A DNA stretch of 64,000 nt, taken from Phaeobacter sp. J2-8 (lineage in GTDB: Bacteria; Pseudomonadota; Alphaproteobacteria; Rhodobacterales; Rhodobacteraceae). Both the position numbers and the translations under genes were made by a program. Under the pieces are notes generated by a model that saw nothing but the letters and a program-made list of their open reading frames with translations, was not told where the DNA came from and searched no databases. The stretch spans positions 404,338 through 468,337 of the forward strand of contig NZ_JALIEC010000004.1 of assembly GCF_022867865.1 (NCBI RefSeq), given 5' to 3'. Of the stretch, positions 16,932 to 26,238 are shown in pieces. Numbering within the stretch: position 1 is the first letter of the stretch; each line of letters opens with the position of its first letter.

Positions 16932-17987
16932 ATGGCCGAAGTACAACTCGTCGACGTGGAAAAACGCTATGGTTCCTTCCTCGCCGTGCCAAAACAGAGC
17001 CTGACCATCGAAGAGGGTGAATTCCTTGTTCTGCTGGGTCCATCGGGTTGCGGCAAGACCACGACCATGCGGATGATTGCCGGGCTGGAGGATATTACCG
17101 CGGGCGATCTGATGATTGCGGGCGAACGTGCCAACGACAAACCGCCCAAGGACCGTGACATCGCCATGGTGTTTCAAAACTACGGGCTTTATCCGCATAT
17201 GACGGTGGCCGAAAACATCGGCTATCCGCTGAAGCTGCGCGGCATGGACCGCAAGACGCGTGAGGCGCGGGTGCAGGAAACCGCCGAGAAGGTCGAGCTG
17301 CAAGCCTTGCTGAAACGCCGCCCTTCGGAATTGTCCGGCGGCCAGCGCCAGCGGGTTGCGCTGGCCCGGGCCATCGTGCGCACGCCCAAGATCTTTCTGA
17401 TGGACGAGCCGCTGTCGAACCTTGATGCCAAATTGCGGGTGACCATGCGGGCCGAGCTGAAGCACCTGCATCATGAGTTGGGGGTCACCACCGTCTATGT
17501 CACCCACGACCAGATGGAGGCGATGACGCTGGCATCCCGCGTCGCGATCATGCGCGAAGGCCGGATCGTGCAGCTGGATACGCCCAAGAAGATCTATTCC
17601 GAACCCGCCGACCTGTTTGTCGCGGGCTTTATCGGCTCGCCTTCGATGAACCTTGTCGAAGGCCGGATCACCGGTGGCCGTTTTGAGGCACCCGGCGTGT
17701 CATTGCCGGTGGCGGGGGCTGATCGCGGCGATGTCGTGCTGGGTATTCGCCCCGAGGATCTGCAGCTGACCGATCCCGGCGCGGCGCCGATCTCGGGCAA
17801 ACTTTATGCGCTGGAGCTGACCGGCGATTCCACCTTGGTCACCCTGCGCAATGGCCGGACATCGGTCTGTACCCGCGGCCCGGCGGATTTCGAAGCCCCG
17901 ATCGACGCGCCCTGCACCCTGGCCCCCAAGCCCGGTGCGCGCATCCACCTGTTTGACAAACAAACCGGCCAGCGTCTCGACGCGTGA
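16932..17987 (+). CDS. ABC transporter ATPase, UgpC/MalK-like
   Basis: 351 residues. Walker A GPSGCGKTT at 36-44, Q-loop MVFQNYGLYPHMTV, signature LSGGQRQRVALARA near 134, Walker B IFLMDEPLSNLDAKLR, and switch histidine VTHDQMEAM. The C-terminal OB-like (TOBE) domain, from about residue 240, contains VLGIRPEDLQL and is where sugar importers bind regulators. It energises the family-1 importer encoded just upstream (13 bases after the permease stop). Confidence 0.9.
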   Translation: MAEVQLVDVEKRYGSFLAVPKQSLTIEEGEFLVLLGPSGCGKTTTMRMIAGLEDITAGDLMIAGERANDKPPKDRDIAMVFQNYGLYPHMTVAENIGYPLKLRGMDRKTREARVQETAEKVELQALLKRRPSELSGGQRQRVALARAIVRTPKIFLMDEPLSNLDAKLRVTMRAELKHLHHELGVTTVYVTHDQMEAMTLASRVAIMREGRIVQLDTPKKIYSEPADLFVAGFIGSPSMNLVEGRITGGRFEAPGVSLPVAGADRGDVVLGIRPEDLQLTDPGAAPISGKLYALELTGDSTLVTLRNGRTSVCTRGPADFEAPIDAPCTLAPKPGARIHLFDKQTGQRLDA

Positions 17988-18008
17988 CCGAACCAGAAGG
18001 ACACTGAA

Positions 18009-19136
18009 ATGCCCAGACTTTCCCAGGCCGAGGCCGACGCCCGCCACGTCAAACGTGACGATTATGTCTCCTGCACTGTCGCCTTCATCGACTGCAAGAA
18101 GCCCGGCTCGCATCTGAAGGAAAACTATTCCATCATCGGCCCCGGCGTGACCTCGTCCGATGAACAGGTGATCAACCTGCCCGAACCGCATGGGTTCAAC
18201 ATCGGTGCGGCGGCCATGCCCAACGGCATCACCAACAACCTGCATGTGCACTTCACCGCCGAGGTGTTCATCGTGCAAAAGGGTGAATGGACCTTCCGTT
18301 GGGGCGCGCAAGGCGAGAATGAGTTCATTGGCCGCGAGGGCGACATTCTTTCGGTGCCGACCTGGATTTTTCGTGGCTTTACCAACACCGGGCCGGATGA
18401 CGGCTGGCTGTTTACCGCATTGGGCGGCGACAACACCGGCGGCGTGATTTTCCACCCCGACATTATCCGCGAGGCGGCGTTTTACGGGCTTTATATCTCG
18501 AACGACAACACGCTGATTGATACCTCTCGCGGTGACAAGGTGCCGAGCGAAGACGCGCGCATTGCGCCGATGCCCGACGAGGACGTTGCCCAACTTCGGG
18601 TCGTTTCACCCGAAGAGATGCGCCGCCGCGTCGTGACCGAAGGCGACCGGGATTTCCGGCCTGCCTTTGTTGACGCCCAGCTGCCCGGATGCGGGGCCGA
18701 GATCGCGCCGGTGATCGGATTTGGTCTGACGCAGAACCGCGATCACGCCGCCCCGGTCACCAATCCGCACGGCTTTTCGGTGGAATGGCTGCGGCTTGCG
18801 GCGGGCGCACAGGTCAGCCCGTTCACCCTGTCGGAAAAGATGGTGCTCATCGTCCGCTCCGGTCAAATCCGGCTGACCTTGAATGAAGAGGCCGATGTGA
18901 CGGTTGATCTGGCCGCGCGCGACACCTATTCCATTCCGGCGGATGCGGTTCGCACGATCAAGGCAATTGGCGACACCCCGGCCGAGGTGTTGGTGGTTGT
19001 GTCCGGCGATCATCGCAAGCACCCGGTTTTTGCGGACGACATAATTGCGGCCGCGCGTGCCGGCGGGCTTGCGCTTGACGCTGGCGGATATGTGGCCAAT
19101 GCGGCCCTTTTACCAGATTACAGGAGAGCAGGATAA
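18009..19136 (+). CDS. Double-cupin protein with incomplete metal sites
   Basis: 375 residues with two cupin barrels. The first holds the HxHx3Ex6G motif NLHVHFTAEVFIVQKG (about residues 77-92), but in its second motif, VPTWIFRGFTN, the third histidine is an arginine. The second barrel (GFSVEWLRLAAG onward) has no HxH pair at all. It could be an isomerase, a dioxygenase relative or a non-catalytic sugar-binding cupin; gentisate dioxygenase-like annotation would be an over-call. AAGGA precedes ATG 18009, and the stop forms a TAATG junction with the aldolase gene, so both are cotranslated in the importer operon. Confidence 0.75.
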   Translation: MPRLSQAEADARHVKRDDYVSCTVAFIDCKKPGSHLKENYSIIGPGVTSSDEQVINLPEPHGFNIGAAAMPNGITNNLHVHFTAEVFIVQKGEWTFRWGAQGENEFIGREGDILSVPTWIFRGFTNTGPDDGWLFTALGGDNTGGVIFHPDIIREAAFYGLYISNDNTLIDTSRGDKVPSEDARIAPMPDEDVAQLRVVSPEEMRRRVVTEGDRDFRPAFVDAQLPGCGAEIAPVIGFGLTQNRDHAAPVTNPHGFSVEWLRLAAGAQVSPFTLSEKMVLIVRSGQIRLTLNEEADVTVDLAARDTYSIPADAVRTIKAIGDTPAEVLVVVSGDHRKHPVFADDIIAAARAGGLALDAGGYVANAALLPDYRRAG

Positions 19137-19932
19137 TGCGCAGCAATACAATCAAGACGCGGTTGGCCGCAGGTGAGACCGTGGTGAACGGGTGGCTTTC
19201 CATCGGGTCAACCTATTCCGCCGAAGGTGTCGGGCATTCCGGCGTCGATTCCGTCACCGTCGATCTGCAACACGGTATGTTGAGCTTTCAGGAGGCGCTG
19301 CACATGTTGCAGGCGCTGTCCTCTACCCCGGCCATTCCGCTGGTGCGGGTGCCGGATCTTGACCCGGCCCAGATCATGCATCTGCTTGACGCAGGCGCTT
19401 ATGGCATCATCTGCCCGATGATCTCGACCCGGAAGAGGCCGAGGCGCTGGTGTCGGCCTGCCGCTATCCGCCTTTTGGTACCCGCAGTTTCGGGCCGTCG
19501 CGCGGTTTGCTCTATGGTGGCAAGGATTATGTCGCTGAGGCCAACGATACCGTGATGGTCATCCCGATGATCGAAACCGCCGAAGCCGTTGACCGGATTG
19601 ACGATATCCTCGCGGTTGAGGGCGTCGACATGGTCTATATTGGGCCCAATGACCTGGCCTTTGCGGTTGATGGCCATGTGGGGTTCCCGCGCCCGAAATC
19701 AGAGGCGGCGATAACCAAGATCGTAGCCAGTGCAAAACGGCATGGCACCCCGGTGGGCATCTTCTGTTCGGATGCCAACGACGCCCGCGCCCGCCGCGAT
19801 CAGGGCTGTGCGCTGGTGACACCGGGCAATGACTTTGCCCATCTGACGCGCAGCGTGGCGGCGGCGGTTGCCGCATTGTCCGACGAAGAAGATGCGGCGG
19901 GGGCACAGGATCAGCCCGGCACCGGATATTGA
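19136..19932 (+). pseudogene. HpcH/HpaI-type aldolase, single-base frameshift
   Basis: Family members split acyl-aldol substrates (for example 2-keto-3-deoxyglucarate or 4-hydroxy-2-oxo acids) with a divalent metal. The 5' part reads NGWLSIGSTYSAEGVGHSG, DSVTVDLQHGMLSFQEA and LLDAGAYGIICPMIS, then goes out of frame. From about 19430 the next frame resumes as EEAEALVSACRYPPFGTRSF, with IPMIETAEAVDRIDDILAV and GVDMVYIGPNDLAFAVDG. Restoring one C in the run at 19428-19430 gives ICPMISTPEEAEALVSACRY and a normal 265-residue protein. Frameshift or sequencing error cannot be told apart here. It is last in the family-1 importer operon. Confidence 0.85.
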
Positions 19933-20232
19933 CCTGACGCCCGTGATCTTGCGGCCGGCTTTGGGGTCAGACCCCCGGTCGGCTGCGTCTGCGGCTGCGG
20001 CTGGTGCGCGTGAAACTGGCCGCGTGCGATGCGGCGGCGTGCCGTGGCGGGCGCGCCAATCCTGTGATTTGGGACCAAAATTCATGTGGCAAGATCGGTT
20101 TTCAGGAACCGATCACAATCGGGCGGCCGGGGCAAAGCGCATCACGCGATGAAGGGGGGCAGACCCGGTTGAACATTTGACCGAAACCCGGTTTTGCTGT
20201 CTTATGTTGCAAAATTCACAACTGTTGGACCT
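19933..20232. other. Intergenic spacer with one perfect inverted repeat
   Basis: No coding sequence seen. ATCGGTT (20094-20100) and AACCGAT (20107-20113) form a perfect inverted repeat with a six-base centre, about 120 bases before the LysR start; it may be an operator or part of a terminator of the aldolase operon. Nothing else stands out. Confidence 0.4.
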
Positions 20233-21162
20233 ATGTATCTGCGCGGCTTGCAACTCTTTCGGGACATCGTTGTCACCGGCACCCTGGCCGAGGCCGCGAG
20301 CCGGGCCAATATGTCAAATTCCGCTGCCAGTCGGCTGCTGACACAGCTTGAGTATCAGCTGGGGCTGACGCTTTTTTCGCGCACGCGGCGGGCGTTGGAA
20401 TTGACCGAACACGGCATCCTTTTTTACCACCAGATCTCGAACACGCTGGACGGGTTGACGCAGATTCCCAATATCGCGCGTGAGGTGGCCAACAGAAGCA
20501 ACCGCACCCTGTCGATTGTGGCCGCCGCGCCGATTGCAAACGGGCTTGTCGTGCCGCCACTGGCGCGGCTGGACGGCGATGGCATCAGCTATGACGTCAA
20601 TATCCATGTGGAAAGCCGCTTTGATATCGAAAGCAAGGTTGGCGGCGGCGGCTATGACATTGGCCTGATCTCCTTGCCGGTGGAAAACGAAATCGTGCCG
20701 CTGGATGTGCTGCCGTTGCTGCGCACGCGGCTGTGTGTGTTGACGCCTGCCGACCATCCCTTTGCCGCTTTGGACGAGGTGCCGGTCGATCGTTTGGCGG
20801 GTGAGAAATTCGTGACCCTGACAGCCGGTCAGCGCTGGCGCTTGCGGCTGGATAAGGTGATGGGCAAGGCCGGGCATCGCCCCGACATCGCCTTTCAAAC
20901 CGGGTCGTCGCTGGTCACCATGGAAATGGTGCGCAACGGCATCGGCATCACCCTGGCCGATATCGTCTTTGCGCCGGATGTGTCGCAGAAAAACGAGGTG
21001 TTGCGCCCGATCGAGGGCAACACTTGGATCACCTATGCCGCCGTTTTTGCCAAAGGGTCACGCGCCGCCCTGACAGAGCCGTTCCTGAATGCGCTTGGCG
21101 CGCATGTCGAACAACAAAGGGCGGCGCATGCTCAGGTCGCCGATTTGATGACCCTTATCTAG
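20233..21162 (+). CDS. LysR-family transcriptional regulator
   Basis: 309 residues. The helix-turn-helix is GLQLFRDIVVTGTLAEAASR followed by ANMSNSAASRLLTQLEYQLG, and the effector domain has VAAAPIANGLVVPPLARL, GGGYDIGLISLP and RNGIGITLADIVFAPD. ATG 20233 (MYLRGLQLF) was preferred to the ATG 13 residues upstream. It is convergent with the lyase gene, overlapping it by eight bases, and could serve either the lyase/family-5 importer operon or the aldolase cassette upstream. Confidence 0.85.
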   Translation: MYLRGLQLFRDIVVTGTLAEAASRANMSNSAASRLLTQLEYQLGLTLFSRTRRALELTEHGILFYHQISNTLDGLTQIPNIAREVANRSNRTLSIVAAAPIANGLVVPPLARLDGDGISYDVNIHVESRFDIESKVGGGGYDIGLISLPVENEIVPLDVLPLLRTRLCVLTPADHPFAALDEVPVDRLAGEKFVTLTAGQRWRLRLDKVMGKAGHRPDIAFQTGSSLVTMEMVRNGIGITLADIVFAPDVSQKNEVLRPIEGNTWITYAAVFAKGSRAALTEPFLNALGAHVEQQRAAHAQVADLMTLI

Positions 21163-22531
21163 GCGTCGCAAGCTGGCGGGCCAGCGATCGGGCCATGGCC
21201 GCAGCCTCGGTTGCGATACGTTCGCTGTCGCCACAATATTCGGCGGGATCAAGCGCTTGTCGGATTTCATCCACCGTCAGATGGGTCGACACCTCTGGGT
21301 CGTTCTGCATGATCTCGGCCACGGTTGACGTGGGCGAGGGGCGTGCATCCAGCGCGTGGTGCACCACATCATGGGCCTGGGCGCGCCCGATCTTGGGGGC
21401 CAGTTTCATCATCAGATGTTCGGTGGCAATGGCCCCGCCGGTGAGATGCACGTTGCTTTCCATCCGGTCGACATCAACCGAAAGCCGCCCCAAGAGCGTT
21501 TTGAAACTGTCCGTCATCCGCCAGGCCAATGGCACCGCATCGTCCAGCAACGCGCTGAGCAATTGGTTCACGGCGGCGTCGCCTTCGTGGCTGGTGCGCC
21601 CGGTTTCCAGCGCCATGCCCGACAGATTGCGCAGCTGCGATGCTTCGGCCAGCACCTGAACCACGAATTTCGGATTGATCTTGTGCGGCATGGTCGACGA
21701 TCCGATTGTGCCCTGGTCAAGCCGCTCGGCCAGCTCGCCAATCTCCTGGGTCATGAGACCGTAGATCTCGCTGGCAATCCGATCCACCGTCATCGCCAAC
21801 AGACAGAGCTGCACCACATAATCGGCAAAGATGTCATTGATGGCGCGGCCGGGCACAAGCATGTCCTGCAAACCAAAGCGCGCCGCAAGACGATGCTGAA
21901 GATCCTTTCCCTCAGCCCCAAAGGCATGAAAGGCCCCCACAGCGCCACCAAAGGGCAGCGACGACAGCCGCTGTATTCCGCCATCCAGCCGCTGGACGGC
22001 GCGGCCCAGCTCTTCGATCCAGCCGGCAACCTTGAAGCCAAAGGTGATCGGCAGGGCATGTTGCCGGTTGGTCCGGCCCGCCATCAGCGTGGCAGAATGG
22101 TTCTCTGCCAGCAGAGCAAGATGCTGCAACGTGGCCTCCAGATTGATGCGAATGGCCTTGTCGGCCTCGCGCATCAAAAGAATGCGCCCGGTCTGGGTGA
22201 TGTTCTGGGTTGTGGCGCCCCAATGCACATAATCGCCCGCCTTGCCCGCAGCTTCGGCCAGCAACCGGGTCAGCGACAGGACCGGCGCCATGGTCATGCG
22301 CGCATGGGCCGCCATTGTTTCGGCGCCAATATTTTCCAGCTTGGCGGCCTGGCGGATCGCCTTAGCCGCCCAATCGGGAATGATGCCCATTTCGCCCTGA
22401 ACCTCGGCCAGGGCCGCCTCGACATCCAACCAGGATTGCCATTTGGATTCACGGCTGAACAGGGTCTGCGGCGTCAGGGCGCCACCGGTCCAGGCAAGCG
22501 CGCCTTCTTTGGTATTCATTGACCTGTTCAC
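21155..22531 (-). CDS. Lyase of the fumarase/adenylosuccinate lyase superfamily (PcaB-like)
   Basis: 458 residues. The superfamily signature GSSTMPHKINPKF is present, with the upstream YVHWGATTQNITQTGRI (TxxD/TxxN region) and AGRTNRQHALPITFGFKVAG (the H of TxxQHA). This pattern is closest to 3-carboxymuconate cycloisomerase (PcaB) and adenylosuccinate lyase. The product should come from beta-elimination or cycloisomerisation of a carboxylated substrate. No other protocatechuate genes are nearby, so a PcaB role is unlikely; cleavage of an imported amino- or oxo-acid conjugate is more plausible. The start is GTG 22531 (GGAGA seven bases before it, GTGA overlap with the transporter ATPase); ATG 22519 is the alternative. 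Confidence 0.82.
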   Translation of the reverse strand: MNRSMNTKEGALAWTGGALTPQTLFSRESKWQSWLDVEAALAEVQGEMGIIPDWAAKAIRQAAKLENIGAETMAAHARMTMAPVLSLTRLLAEAAGKAGDYVHWGATTQNITQTGRILLMREADKAIRINLEATLQHLALLAENHSATLMAGRTNRQHALPITFGFKVAGWIEELGRAVQRLDGGIQRLSSLPFGGAVGAFHAFGAEGKDLQHRLAARFGLQDMLVPGRAINDIFADYVVQLCLLAMTVDRIASEIYGLMTQEIGELAERLDQGTIGSSTMPHKINPKFVVQVLAEASQLRNLSGMALETGRTSHEGDAAVNQLLSALLDDAVPLAWRMTDSFKTLLGRLSVDVDRMESNVHLTGGAIATEHLMMKLAPKIGRAQAHDVVHHALDARPSPTSTVAEIMQNDPEVSTHLTVDEIRQALDPAEYCGDSERIATEAAAMARSLARQLATPR

Positions 22532-24354
22532 TGCACGATCTCCATTTCTTCGGTCTTGGCCTCAAAGCGCGGCGCAGCAGCGACCAGCCGACGCGTATAG
22601 TCATTATTCGGCTGGCGCAGCACCTGACGCGCGGCACCTTCTTCGACCACCTGACCCTTCAGCATCACCACCACCCGGTCGGCGATTTGATGCACCACCG
22701 CCATGTCATGGGTGATGAACAGACAGGTCAGCCCCATTTCGGCTTTCAGATCATCCAGAAGGTTGAGGATCTGCGCCTGGATCGACACATCCAGAGCCGA
22801 AGTAGGTTCGTCACAGACCAGCACCTGTGGTTTGGTGACCAGCGCGCGGGCAATGGCCACCCGTTGGCGTTGCCCCCCGGACAGCTGTGAAGGATAGGCA
22901 TGCAACAGCCGCAGCGGCAGGCGCACCAATTCCAGCGTGCTGCGCACCAGCGCGTCGTTTTCCGCAGCACTGCCATGCCCGGACAGTTCCAGCGGCCGGG
23001 CAATGATTTCCGCCAGCCGCCGACGCGGGTTGAGCGAGGAATAGGGGTCCTGAAACACCGGCTGGACAAAATGCGCCCGGTCCTTGACCGCGACCTCCGC
23101 CACCGGACGGCCGCCCATGAACACCGCACCCGATGTCGGGTGATCCAGCCCCAACAGGATGCGCGCCAGCGTCGATTTGCCAGAGCCGCTTTCGCCGATC
23201 AGGGCCAGGGTTTCCCCTTTGCGAAGGTCAAGCGACACATCGTCCAGCGCCCTGATGTCGCGTTTCGGGCCGAACATGCCCCGCCGCGACGTGTAAACGC
23301 GGGTGACATCGCGGGCAGACAACACCGGCTCTGTGTCTGGTTGCGGCGCGGACGCCCGCAGGGGCGTGACCGAGGTGACAATCGTTGGCGGTGTGTCCAG
23401 AACACAGCGGCACATATGCCCGCCCCCCTGGGCACGCGACGGGGGGCGTTGCGCGGTACAGGCCGCATGGGCATGGGCGCAACGGGGCGCAAAGATACAG
23501 GTGTTGGTGGCCTGCATGATCGACGGCACCAGCCCCGGAATGGCCCCAAGACGCCCCGGCGCGCCCGAGATTTGCGGAATCGCATTGAGCAGCGACTGGG
23601 TATAGGGATGCGCAGGCAGGCGCAGCACCGCCTCGGCCGGGCCCTGTTCAATCATTTCGCCGCCATACATCACCGCCACCGCATCGGTGCGTTGCGCCAC
23701 GACGGCCAAATCATGCGAGATCAGGATCATGCCCATATCACGCTCGCGCCGCAAATCGTCGAGCAGATCAAGGATCTGCGCCTGCACTGTGACATCCAGC
23801 GCGGTGGTCGGTTCATCCGCAATCAGCAGCTTGGGATCAAGCATCAGCGTCATGGCGATCATCACCCGCTGGCGCTGTCCGCCCGACATCTGGTGCGGAT
23901 ATTGCGACATCCGCCCTTCGGGGTCGGGAATGCCAACCCGGTCCAGCAGGGCGATGGCCTTGGTCCGGGCGGCCGGGGCCGACATCATGCCACGCCAGAC
24001 CGCCGCTTCAGTCATTTGCCGGCCAATTGTGTAGACCGGATTGAGCGATGTCATCGGCTCTTGAAAGATCATGCCGATCCCGGGGCCGGATATCGTTTCG
24101 GCAAAGCGGCGGTCATCCAGTGACAGCAGGTTGGTGCCGTCAAATTCGATGGCGTCGGCGGTAAAATCCCCGCTGCGGGGCAACAGCCGCATCAGCGACA
24201 GCGCCGTCATCGACTTGCCCGATCCGCTTTCGCCAACGATGCCCAGAGACCGGCCCTTTTGCAGGGTGATTGTCGTGTCGCGCACCGCACTCAGGGTGCC
24301 ATGCGGCAGTTTGATGCTGACGTTGAGATTGGAAATGTTCAAAAGCGCGCTCAT
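22528..24354 (-). CDS. Fused dipeptide-type ABC ATPase (DppD-DppF in one chain)
   Basis: 608 residues with two complete ATPase domains. The first has GESGSGKSM near residue 38, SGGQRQRVMIAM, LLIADEPTTALDV and ISHDLAVV. The second has GESGSGKSTLARILLG near 370, LSGGQRQRVAIARALV, VLVCDEPTSALDV and FITHDMAVV. Between them is the oligopeptide-type C-terminal motif with cysteines, NTCIFAPRCAHAHAAC, which can bind an iron-sulfur cluster in some members. The GsiA-like fusion replaces separate D and F subunits. ATGA-type overlaps join it to the DppC-like gene upstream and the lyase gene downstream. Confidence 0.9.
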   Translation of the reverse strand: MSALLNISNLNVSIKLPHGTLSAVRDTTITLQKGRSLGIVGESGSGKSMTALSLMRLLPRSGDFTADAIEFDGTNLLSLDDRRFAETISGPGIGMIFQEPMTSLNPVYTIGRQMTEAAVWRGMMSAPAARTKAIALLDRVGIPDPEGRMSQYPHQMSGGQRQRVMIAMTLMLDPKLLIADEPTTALDVTVQAQILDLLDDLRRERDMGMILISHDLAVVAQRTDAVAVMYGGEMIEQGPAEAVLRLPAHPYTQSLLNAIPQISGAPGRLGAIPGLVPSIMQATNTCIFAPRCAHAHAACTAQRPPSRAQGGGHMCRCVLDTPPTIVTSVTPLRASAPQPDTEPVLSARDVTRVYTSRRGMFGPKRDIRALDDVSLDLRKGETLALIGESGSGKSTLARILLGLDHPTSGAVFMGGRPVAEVAVKDRAHFVQPVFQDPYSSLNPRRRLAEIIARPLELSGHGSAAENDALVRSTLELVRLPLRLLHAYPSQLSGGQRQRVAIARALVTKPQVLVCDEPTSALDVSIQAQILNLLDDLKAEMGLTCLFITHDMAVVHQIADRVVVMLKGQVVEEGAARQVLRQPNNDYTRRLVAAAPRFEAKTEEMEIVQ

Positions 24355-25268
24355 CCGTTGCGGCCCTCCGGGGATGTGATGTCACGAAGCCCGTCGCCCA
24401 TCAGATTGGCGCCGATCACCAGCAAAAACAGGCAAATACCGGGAAGGATCACCAACCAGGGCCGAAAGAACATCGCCTGTTTGCCTTCGGCGATCATCAA
24501 CCCCCAGGACGGGGTTGGCGGCTGAATCCCGACACCCAGAAACGACAGGCTCAATTCCGCAAGGATCGAGATGCCCAATTCAAAGGTGAAAATCACGATG
24601 ATCTGCGGGATCAGGTTTGGCAGGATCTCATGCAGGATGATCTGTGGCGCGCTGGCACCAGAGGCCGCAGAGGCCGCCACAAAATCAAGACTGCGCAGAC
24701 GTTGCGTGGCCGAACGTGTCACCACAAGGTAATAGGTCCAGTGCAACACGCCGACGATGCCGATCACAACCCAGATCGACGGGCCGATGATGAACACCAG
24801 CGCCATCGCCAGCAACAGCCCCGGCAGCGCAAGCTGGGCCGTCAGCAGGAAGCTGATGACATGATCCACCCAGCCGCCAAAATAGCCCGCCAGCACGCCA
24901 AAGGTGACGCCAATCAACAGGCCAATGGTGGCCGCGCCGATGCCGATGGTGACGGAAATCCGCGTGCCATAGATCAGCCGGCTCAGATAGTCGCGGCCGT
25001 TTTGATCGGTGCCCAGCAAATAATCCGCCGAACCGCCCTCCTGCCAGATCGGGGGCAGCATCCGGTTGGCCAGACTTTGCGCATAAGGATCATGTGGGGC
25101 CAGCAATGGGGCAAAGATCGCGATCAACACAACAAGCGTGATCAGACCTGCCCCGATCAGAAACCCGGTGTGGCCCAGCATCCGCTGGCGCAGCTCCTGC
25201 CCCGGTGACAGGCCTTCGGTTTCGGCCTGCGGCGCGGCGGTGGTCTGTGTGATTTGAACGTCGGTCAT
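24351..25268 (-). CDS. Family-5 ABC importer permease, DppC-like
   Basis: 305 residues. The N-terminal cytoplasmic tail contains LRQRMLGHTGFLIGAGLI leading into the first helix; LLGTDQNGRDYLSRLIYGTR is the DppC hallmark (GTDxxGRDxxSRxxxGxR). The coupling loop is FVAASAASGASAPQIILHE followed by ILPNLIPQ. It pairs with the DppB-like permease, whose stop codon it overlaps (ATGA). Confidence 0.9.
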   Translation of the reverse strand: MTDVQITQTTAAPQAETEGLSPGQELRQRMLGHTGFLIGAGLITLVVLIAIFAPLLAPHDPYAQSLANRMLPPIWQEGGSADYLLGTDQNGRDYLSRLIYGTRISVTIGIGAATIGLLIGVTFGVLAGYFGGWVDHVISFLLTAQLALPGLLLAMALVFIIGPSIWVVIGIVGVLHWTYYLVVTRSATQRLRSLDFVAASAASGASAPQIILHEILPNLIPQIIVIFTFELGISILAELSLSFLGVGIQPPTPSWGLMIAEGKQAMFFRPWLVILPGICLFLLVIGANLMGDGLRDITSPEGRNG

Positions 25269-26182
25269 CCAATTCTAATCCTTGGGTCGAGGGCCGCGTT
25301 CAGGATGTCGGCCAAAAGGTTCATTGCCACAAAGACGATGGCAAAGACGAAAATCAGCATCTGGACCGTGGGAATGTCGGCCCCAAGAATGGATTCCAGC
25401 GCCAGACGGCCCAACCCGTTGATGGCAAAGATACTTTCTGTGATGACAGAGCCGCCGAATTTCTGGCCCAGCTGCACCGCGAGGACAGAGATCACCGGCA
25501 GGATGGCGTTGCGCAGCGCATGGCGCCGCAACAGGGCATTGCCGCGAAATCCCTTTGCGCGGGCGGTGCGGATGTAATCGGCGCCCATGACCTCGATCAG
25601 GCCGGTGCGGGTCAGACGCATCACCGCAGGCACCGACGATGCCCCCAGAACAATCGCGGGCAGCACAAAGTGATACCAGGTGTTGTCACCCGAGACCGGG
25701 AAAATCGGGATCATCACCGCGAACAGGATGATCATGATCAACCCGAGCCAGAAATTGGGAATGGCCTGGGCCGAAACCGCAACCCCCAGTGCCGCCCGGT
25801 CGATCCAGGAATTCGGGTTCAGACCGGCAAGCGCGCCCAGCGGAACCGCAATCAGGATGGTGACGAACAGCGCCGAAAGCGCAAGTGTCAGGGTCTCGTC
25901 CGCGCGGTCGGCGACCAGCTCTGCCACTGGTTTGTGCCAGTAATAGCTTTCGCCGAAATCCCCGGTCGCCACGCCGGCCAACCAGGAGAGGTATCTTTCG
26001 TAAACCGGTCGGTCGAGACCATAGCGAATGCGGATGGTTTCCACGACGTCGGGGGTGGCGTCTTCGCCTGCTATGGCCTGGGCCGGATCAGAGGCGACAT
26101 TCAGCAAAAGGAAGGCGGCCAAGGACGCGGTGAAGGCGACAAGAATCGCCAACAAGCCCTTGAGTGCAATATATTTCAACAT
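25265..26182 (-). CDS. Family-5 ABC importer permease, DppB-like
   Basis: 305 residues. The N-terminal helix KGLLAILVAFTASLAAFLLL is followed by RYGLDRPVYERYLSWLAGV and GDFGESYYWHKPV, the usual DppB landmarks (LGLDxPxxxxYxxWLxxxxxGDxG). The coupling loop is GADYIRTARAKGFRGNALLR followed by RHALRNAILPVIS. It lies 56 bases after the binding-protein gene, separated by a hairpin. Confidence 0.9.
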   Translation of the reverse strand: MLKYIALKGLLAILVAFTASLAAFLLLNVASDPAQAIAGEDATPDVVETIRIRYGLDRPVYERYLSWLAGVATGDFGESYYWHKPVAELVADRADETLTLALSALFVTILIAVPLGALAGLNPNSWIDRAALGVAVSAQAIPNFWLGLIMIILFAVMIPIFPVSGDNTWYHFVLPAIVLGASSVPAVMRLTRTGLIEVMGADYIRTARAKGFRGNALLRRHALRNAILPVISVLAVQLGQKFGGSVITESIFAINGLGRLALESILGADIPTVQMLIFVFAIVFVAMNLLADILNAALDPRIRIG

Positions 26183-26205
26183 GTGATTTGGGGTCCTGTA
26201 GAAGG

Positions 26206-26231
26206 TCGGCGGTCAGGGATCTGGCCGCCGA
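26206..26231 (-). other. Intercistronic hairpin behind the family-5 binding-protein gene
   Basis: An 11-base-pair stem with one G-U pair, TCGGCGGTCAG (26206-26216) against CTGGCCGCCGA (26221-26231), closes a four-base loop. It begins eight bases past the binding-protein stop (26239) and precedes the DppB-like gene. No T-run is present, so a differential-expression role is inferred. Confidence 0.6.
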
Positions 26232-26238
26232 TAAAAGA

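Noticed and set aside
16005..17507. 500-codon open frame on the minus strand
   Set aside because: Antisense to the permease and ATPase genes; composition dominated by H, Q, R and D with no family motif.
18009..19136. Gentisate 1,2-dioxygenase call for the double cupin
   Set aside because: The metal site is incomplete in both barrels and no aromatic-ring pathway genes are nearby.
21155..22531. pcaB (protocatechuate pathway) call for the lyase
   Set aside because: Only superfamily motifs support it; no pca genes accompany it, and it is coupled to a dipeptide-type importer.
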